Shown here piece after piece: positions 59,501-64,000 of a stretch of 64,000 nt of DNA; position 1 is the first letter of the stretch, and the number at the start of each line of letters is the position of its first letter. The DNA is from Cordyceps javanica (taxonomy: Eukaryota; Ascomycota; Sordariomycetes; Hypocreales; Cordycipitaceae). The notes beneath the pieces are model-generated. The model saw nothing but the letters and a program-made list of their open reading frames with translations. It searched no databases and was not told the origin of the DNA. The translations under genes were made by a program, and so were the position numbers. Location of the stretch: positions 806,001 through 870,000 of the forward strand of contig JAAECO010000003.1 in NCBI GenBank assembly GCA_036850795.1, read 5' to 3'.

Positions 59501-62500
59501 TGGCATGTAGAGGATTGTGATGAATCAATTTAATCGTCCCCTTTATATCGGAGCTCGGCGTATCATGGGGGCCAGTATTTTCCTGACTCGGCCTGTCCAC
59601 AGGGTAGGTGTACGCAGCAAGACATCAGGTTGGCTGGCAGTAAGCAAACTGTCGTTGTAAGCCGTTACCAATGAGGCAAACTAGGCAAACTCGCGCCAAT
59701 GTATTTGAACTGGGCGTATTTCTCGTGAATTACTTTCAACATGGTGGCGTCATTATCTCACCGGCCAGATACTGTTTCTAAGAGAAAAAAAAACATGTTT
59801 GGCTGAAGCAGACGAGAGCCAACGGCCGCGCCGCCCTAGAGTGTTGATAAACATGTCGTAGATGCCCACGATGCCTGGATCTATAGACTAGCCCTGGCAA
59901 CAATGCCCCGTCCCCCAGAGATTTCTAGCCGAGTGTCTGACACACTACTCCGTACCGAGAGTTCCCTCATGGTTTTTGGCAAGAGACAAAGTTTGAGGCG
60001 GCGCAGCGCATCCCCCCCCCATCTCCGCAAGTAACCGCAAAAATGCAAGAAGCCAATGTAGCGCACGCAGAATGCCCAAGCACTCGTGGCCGTTTCTTGC
60101 TGCCGGTATGCTTAAAAAGTACCGTCAAGAACAACTTTCTCTGCCCTTGTCCGTGCTTCCGTGGCAGCAGGTTGCGCTAGTTACCGAGCTCTCACCTCAC
60201 CTCGGTCAAACGGACGGTGACCTGATGATTTTTTTTTGCGAGCCCCAAGCTTGCAACGCTACAGTCATAGGGAGAAAAGTCCGGAGTAACTATCCGCATC
60301 TACCGAGAGAGAAATCTTTGCTGCAACGAATGGGAGAACAAGGCAACAGAATCAGGCCACAACCGCAAAACCACTCGTATCATGATGTCCCTGCGCCGTC
60401 CTAGTGGTGGTCACAAGGTATTGATGGGCATTCCTTCACTATCCGAACCTCCGTAACATCGAAGCATGGATCAGCAAAGCTCATAGTCACATACATACAT
60501 TCGTCGTTTCCCCACCGTCGATAATCTCTGTTGCTGCGAGAAAAATCTCTTTCACGTCATGTGAGCGTTACAAGCAGGGCGGCGCAGCTATTGGTTACTG
60601 GGAGAGCTATGATTTTTTTGATCATGGTGAGCATGACGCCTGCATTCGATATTATTCTGTATTACTTCAAAAACATTTCCATCATTCGAAAGGTACAGAT
60701 AGTCGGACTTTCCAAAGAGTTTCGCCTCAGAGCTCTTGTACTGAGTAGCTGTTCGTCTTACCCACCCCTTGCCTCGAGGGTTGGCTCAGGAGCAAATACT
60801 AGAGTTCGTCTTAACTCTCTCTTCTTTCTTTTTTGGCATCAAAGCGCTGCGTGCTCCAAGACAATACAGAGGTACTTTCTTGTCAGATATGCACCACCAT
60901 GCTCAGCCAAGTACTCCGTAGACGCCTCCTTTGGCACCAGGAATGCCAATGTCTCACCCAGACCATCCCACCCGATAAGCAGAAAGGTGGTCAGTGTGAC
61001 GGACAAGGCCCGCCGAATTCCTCATGACACTTCTGATTTGCGAATCAGCTCTATACCAGCTCCAGTCCATGAGGTAGGGGGGCGGGACGTCTACCCGCTC
61101 TGGCAGCCCAACGATGCTGCTGTGAGCCCAGCATCCCCTCACTTTCTGCCCACGCCTGCGGTACGAACAGCTTCGTGACGCACATCCACCGAAATCACGA
61201 AGCCTCGATTGGGGCTTTGTCCCACCGCCTGCCCCCCCCTCTTTGACTGTTCCGCTGTCCCGTCATTCTGGTAACGGGGCAAAAACATTCGGTACAACCG
61301 GGCGTAAAGCTAGGCTCTCGCAAGCACCACCTGGACGCAGACCTGCGATAGAGATGAGTATGGTGATAGAATGATCTGAATCAATAAAAAAGAACAACGG
61401 CCTACCAAATGGAGGTTTGGCTGGTCACATCTGCTGCTGCCACAAATGCCCACCTCGGATTGTTTCGGGTACGTGAAGGACACGTTTGTCACAGAAGTTG
61501 TACGCACGAAAAAAACATCACACGGACACCAATTGTGAGGCCACTTGAAAGCAAACGATTGTATCCGTATAGTTGCTCAGTCTTGCTCATGCACGAATTG
61601 AACCCTGGGCGTCATGTTGAGCCAGGTCAAGTTCGGTCGAAGGAAGAGGCGCGCCGCCTCCATTCCAGCCACTGCCATCACATATCATGAAGACAAACAG
61701 TTTTGTCCAATCAACCCCGGAGAAACCAAACCCGCCTGTCATCTTTGCAGGGAAAGTGACAAGCAGCTTTGCTGTGGCTCACCGGGGCCAGACCCAGCGA
61801 CTCCCGACAACTGACCCTTCCTACCACCAATCCAGAATTTCATGCATCAAGTGGCGACGCCAGCTTCCTTTTTATTTTCTTTTTCTTCTCAGAGTTGGGC
61901 CGCCGTCTTGAAGTGCAAGGGCGGGCACAAGGCAGGGGAAGAGGGGGGGGGGTCCATCACCGCGATGGCAACCACTGGGCTGGTGGTGGTGTCCCACGGC
62001 GGAAACTGAGACATCCCCACGGTTATGGCTTGCGCCCGTGGCCGTGTTGGAGGCAGCATGGCAGCCTCGGAGTGAAGCTCGGGCTCTTAACCCTTTCAGT
62101 GCTGAAAAAGGTCTCTAGGATCTTTTGGCCATGTATCGTACACGCCTCTCTGGTGCAAGCGATGCAACATGGCCCCAGCACTGCTTCAGACAGCTCGAAG
62201 AGGCCAAGCTCGACGGCCGCTAAAGTGATGCGGAAGCACCCGCGTCAGTTTTCTACTCGTTAGTGTGGGCCTTTGAACCATCTTCTGATGTGCTCTGTTT
62301 TCTCGCCAAGTAGTGCGGTAATATGTATGACCTCGTAGACTCGTCCCATGTCCAAATCGCTGTCCGTATCCGACAAATTGCGGAAAGGCGCAGTCACTCC
62401 AGGGCCATGTCAACTCACAGGTTTGTGATATGTATACCAGGCTTTGGCAAGCTAACCAGTTATGCTGGAACGGGTTCAGTTTGGCCTTGACGGTGACTGG

Positions 62501-62827
62501 GGTGGATGGGCGGCAAAATACTGTACGGCTGGACACCACGCTATCAACTGCAGTCCCGAGACTGACCGAGATTAGACCGATCATGATTCTATTAGGACTT
62601 TAAGCTGTCAATACTATGAAGGTCCATCTTACCTCCATGGTAAAGCCTTACTGATTCATTTTTTCAGTCGAAATTGACACTCGGTCTATCAAGTTTCAAT
62701 ATCTCAGATCATACTGTATACCTGAATGCAGACAGTAGAACTCAATGCCAGAAATGCAGCGTCTTTTATCATGAGTTGATTGCAAAAGTCGCCGTGGAGG
62801 GACAAGCTGCGAAGTGGAAGGCTGATA
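56521..62827. other. Gene desert
   Basis: About 6.3 kb. Seen: TTTATTTATTCA repeat at 57316-57341, ACC triplets at 58926-58947, AGCT tandem at 59089-59102, TACTCCGTA at 59946-59954 and 60912-60920. Frames such as 56601-57071 (minus, 156 codons) and 60531-61178 (plus) have no recognisable domain. Confidence 0.45.
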
Positions 62828-63130
62828 CTAGACTTTGGCATTTGTTGAAATCCTGGAGTTCAAGTGTTGGTGCTGCTGAGGGCTTTCAAATCGTCGCCAT
62901 GAAGATGCGAATCTTTCTGCAAGATATCTGAGAATCTCTCCATCTTTCGACTTGATGTTTTTGATAAAAAAGATTCCCTTGTTCTTGCTCCTTGGGTTGT
63001 CAGATGCGTGATAAGACTCCAGATCAACACCTTTGTTCTCATCTCGACGAAAGGCTTCATCAGCGACACAGCTCCCCTCTGGCAACCAATCTTCGAGCAA
63101 GTTGAGAAACTTTCCATGTTGGCAGAATGT
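62828..63130 (-). other. Coding-like terminal exon, gene not resolved
   Basis: A minus-strand frame of about 95 codons reads CQHGKFLNLLEDWLPEGSCV, then ADEAFRRDENKGVDLESYHA, and KNKGIFFIKNIKSKDGEILR, ending at a TAG at 62828-62830. Its charge pattern and codon use look like coding sequence, but an in-frame TGA lies just above it and no start exon is clear. A possible upstream exon with ATG at 63353 ends at a GTAATT donor near 63277. I do not recognise the family; it may be a relic. Confidence 0.28.
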
Positions 63131-64000
63131 AGAGATACTTGTATTTCAGTAAAGAACACACTGGCGAACAGTTATATTTTTGCCATGCTTCACTGGTCAT
63201 ACTTTGAAAAAATCGGATTGCCTCGGACTTGGCAAGGAGCCATAGGCTCATGAGCAGAAACTGTGCGTAATTACCTTGCAGCTCGACTGTGGCATCAGGT
63301 CTGATCTTACATTGCACGGGCTTGATCACGGCTCTTCCTTGAGAGACAAACATGAAGTCAGACAGAGTCGGGTTCTATCTGCGCCCCCCCTCTCCCCTCC
63401 GCGGCTTGCCACAGGCTATGTAACTCGAAGCTTTCTGTCGAAATGCTCGAGACTTCTCCAAAACAAAGTCGAAGCAAGTACCGGCAGGCAAATATAAAAC
63501 ATTCATACAGACTCAAGTGCGAATAGCAAGGGGTGGCCCTTGTTATCGAATCGTTGCCTTCAAGAGCTCAGCAGAGTACTAACCTCGTTATTGGCTACTG
63601 TCGGCGGCCACGGTATGCGAGATCGGTATGATAGGTAAGTATGGGCTTTGTATTCGCTCCCAATAGAGATAAAAGATCTTGGTAGTGTGTATTTCGGTCG
63701 TATAGCTTAGCGCATATCGCATACCGTGGCAGCACCGACGAGGCAGAGAGCACTGAGCCATGGCGAGGTATGGCACAGAGGCCATATGGAAGTCTTCAAG
63801 TTAGAGGTCATGTCATAGTTTTCTCTCCAGGTGCGGTAAAGTGTGTGTTTTTATCGAAAACATTTCAGCAGATATCAGGCAGCGACGTGGTCTGAGTTCG
63901 CAGAAGCCCATATAATGCTATCCGGCAGCTCACTACAAAGGTCGTGATGCGACGCACGTGGACGGAAAACAGTTTGCAAAGACGCTACGCGCAGTTCCTG
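63131..64000. other. Window end, unresolved
   Basis: Contains the ATG frame at 63353 (minus) discussed with the preceding fragment and an inverted repeat at 63608-63729. Nothing else is supported. Confidence 0.35.
63608..63729. repeat. Inverted repeat with 13-bp perfect arms
   Basis: CCACGGTATGCGA at 63608-63620 is the exact reverse complement of 63717-63729, with 96 bp between the arms. No TA or other target duplication is obvious next to the arms. Confidence 0.6.

Noticed and set aside
60531..61178. A 215-codon plus-strand frame
   Set aside because: Starts at TTG, has no domain and no codon bias.
1..64000. tRNA or rRNA genes
   Set aside because: Scanned by eye for the GTTCRANNC B-box and A-box pairs; no cloverleaf-capable candidate was found. 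A covariance-model search would be needed to exclude them.
1..64000. Secondary-metabolite or other functional gene cluster
   Set aside because: No polyketide synthase, peptide synthetase, terpene cyclase or other backbone enzyme is present, and the confident genes serve unrelated functions.

Overview
The window looks like nuclear DNA of a filamentous ascomycete (Pezizomycotina, probably a Sordariomycete close to Hypocreales). The reasons are short introns with GTAAGT/GTACGT-type donors and CTAAC/CTGAC-type branch points, a developmental regulator of the MedA/Medusa family, an ENA-type P-type ATPase, a GH128 (Asl1-type) GPI-anchored wall glycosidase, and one transposon copy showing a saturated repeat-induced point mutation (RIP) pattern. 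No prokaryotic features, tRNA, rRNA or CRISPR arrays were seen. The species cannot be named from the sequence alone.

Layout. Left part (0.5-25.6 kb) is gene-rich: an Hsp70/HSPA12-like ATPase (+, 9 exons); doubtful small genes at 3.2-4.7 kb; a 575-bp Tc1/mariner-type element with near-perfect terminal inverted repeats and a fully RIPped interior; then three minus-strand genes: SWR1-complex subunit Swc2/YL1, a SulP (SLC26) transporter with STAS domain, and peroxisomal 3-ketoacyl-CoA thiolase with a PTS2 signal. These are followed on the plus strand by a GH128 glycosidase and the ENA-type Na+/K+ ATPase. At 26.4-27.1 kb lies a small three-exon gene coding for a single GATA zinc finger resembling that of WC-2 but with no PAS domain.

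Right part (27-64 kb) is gene-poor: a four-exon AP-1-like bZIP regulator (38.9-40.5 kb, +) and a MedA homologue (48.8-50.95 kb, -) are the only confident genes. Both regulators are flanked by very long non-coding stretches (roughly 9 kb left of the bZIP gene, 8 kb between the two, 13 kb beyond the medA start). These hold simple repeats, G/C homopolymer runs, a dispersed TACTCCGTA motif and a few coding-like fragments, of which the best has canonical splice signals at 56.1-56.5 kb.

The genes are not an obvious functional cluster: they serve chromatin remodelling, transport, fatty-acid oxidation, wall remodelling, salt tolerance and development. The regulatory signals that fit their neighbours are two CCTCGG (FarA/FarB-type) elements upstream of the thiolase and GCCAAG (PacC-type) sites upstream of the ENA pump. 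I found no clear multi-gene undescribed system. The most unusual items are the RIP-saturated element, the orphan GATA gene, two alternative first exons for medA, and the coding-like fragments in the gene deserts. Exon boundaries were worked out by hand from splice signals and reading phase. Approximate residue numbers refer to those models.
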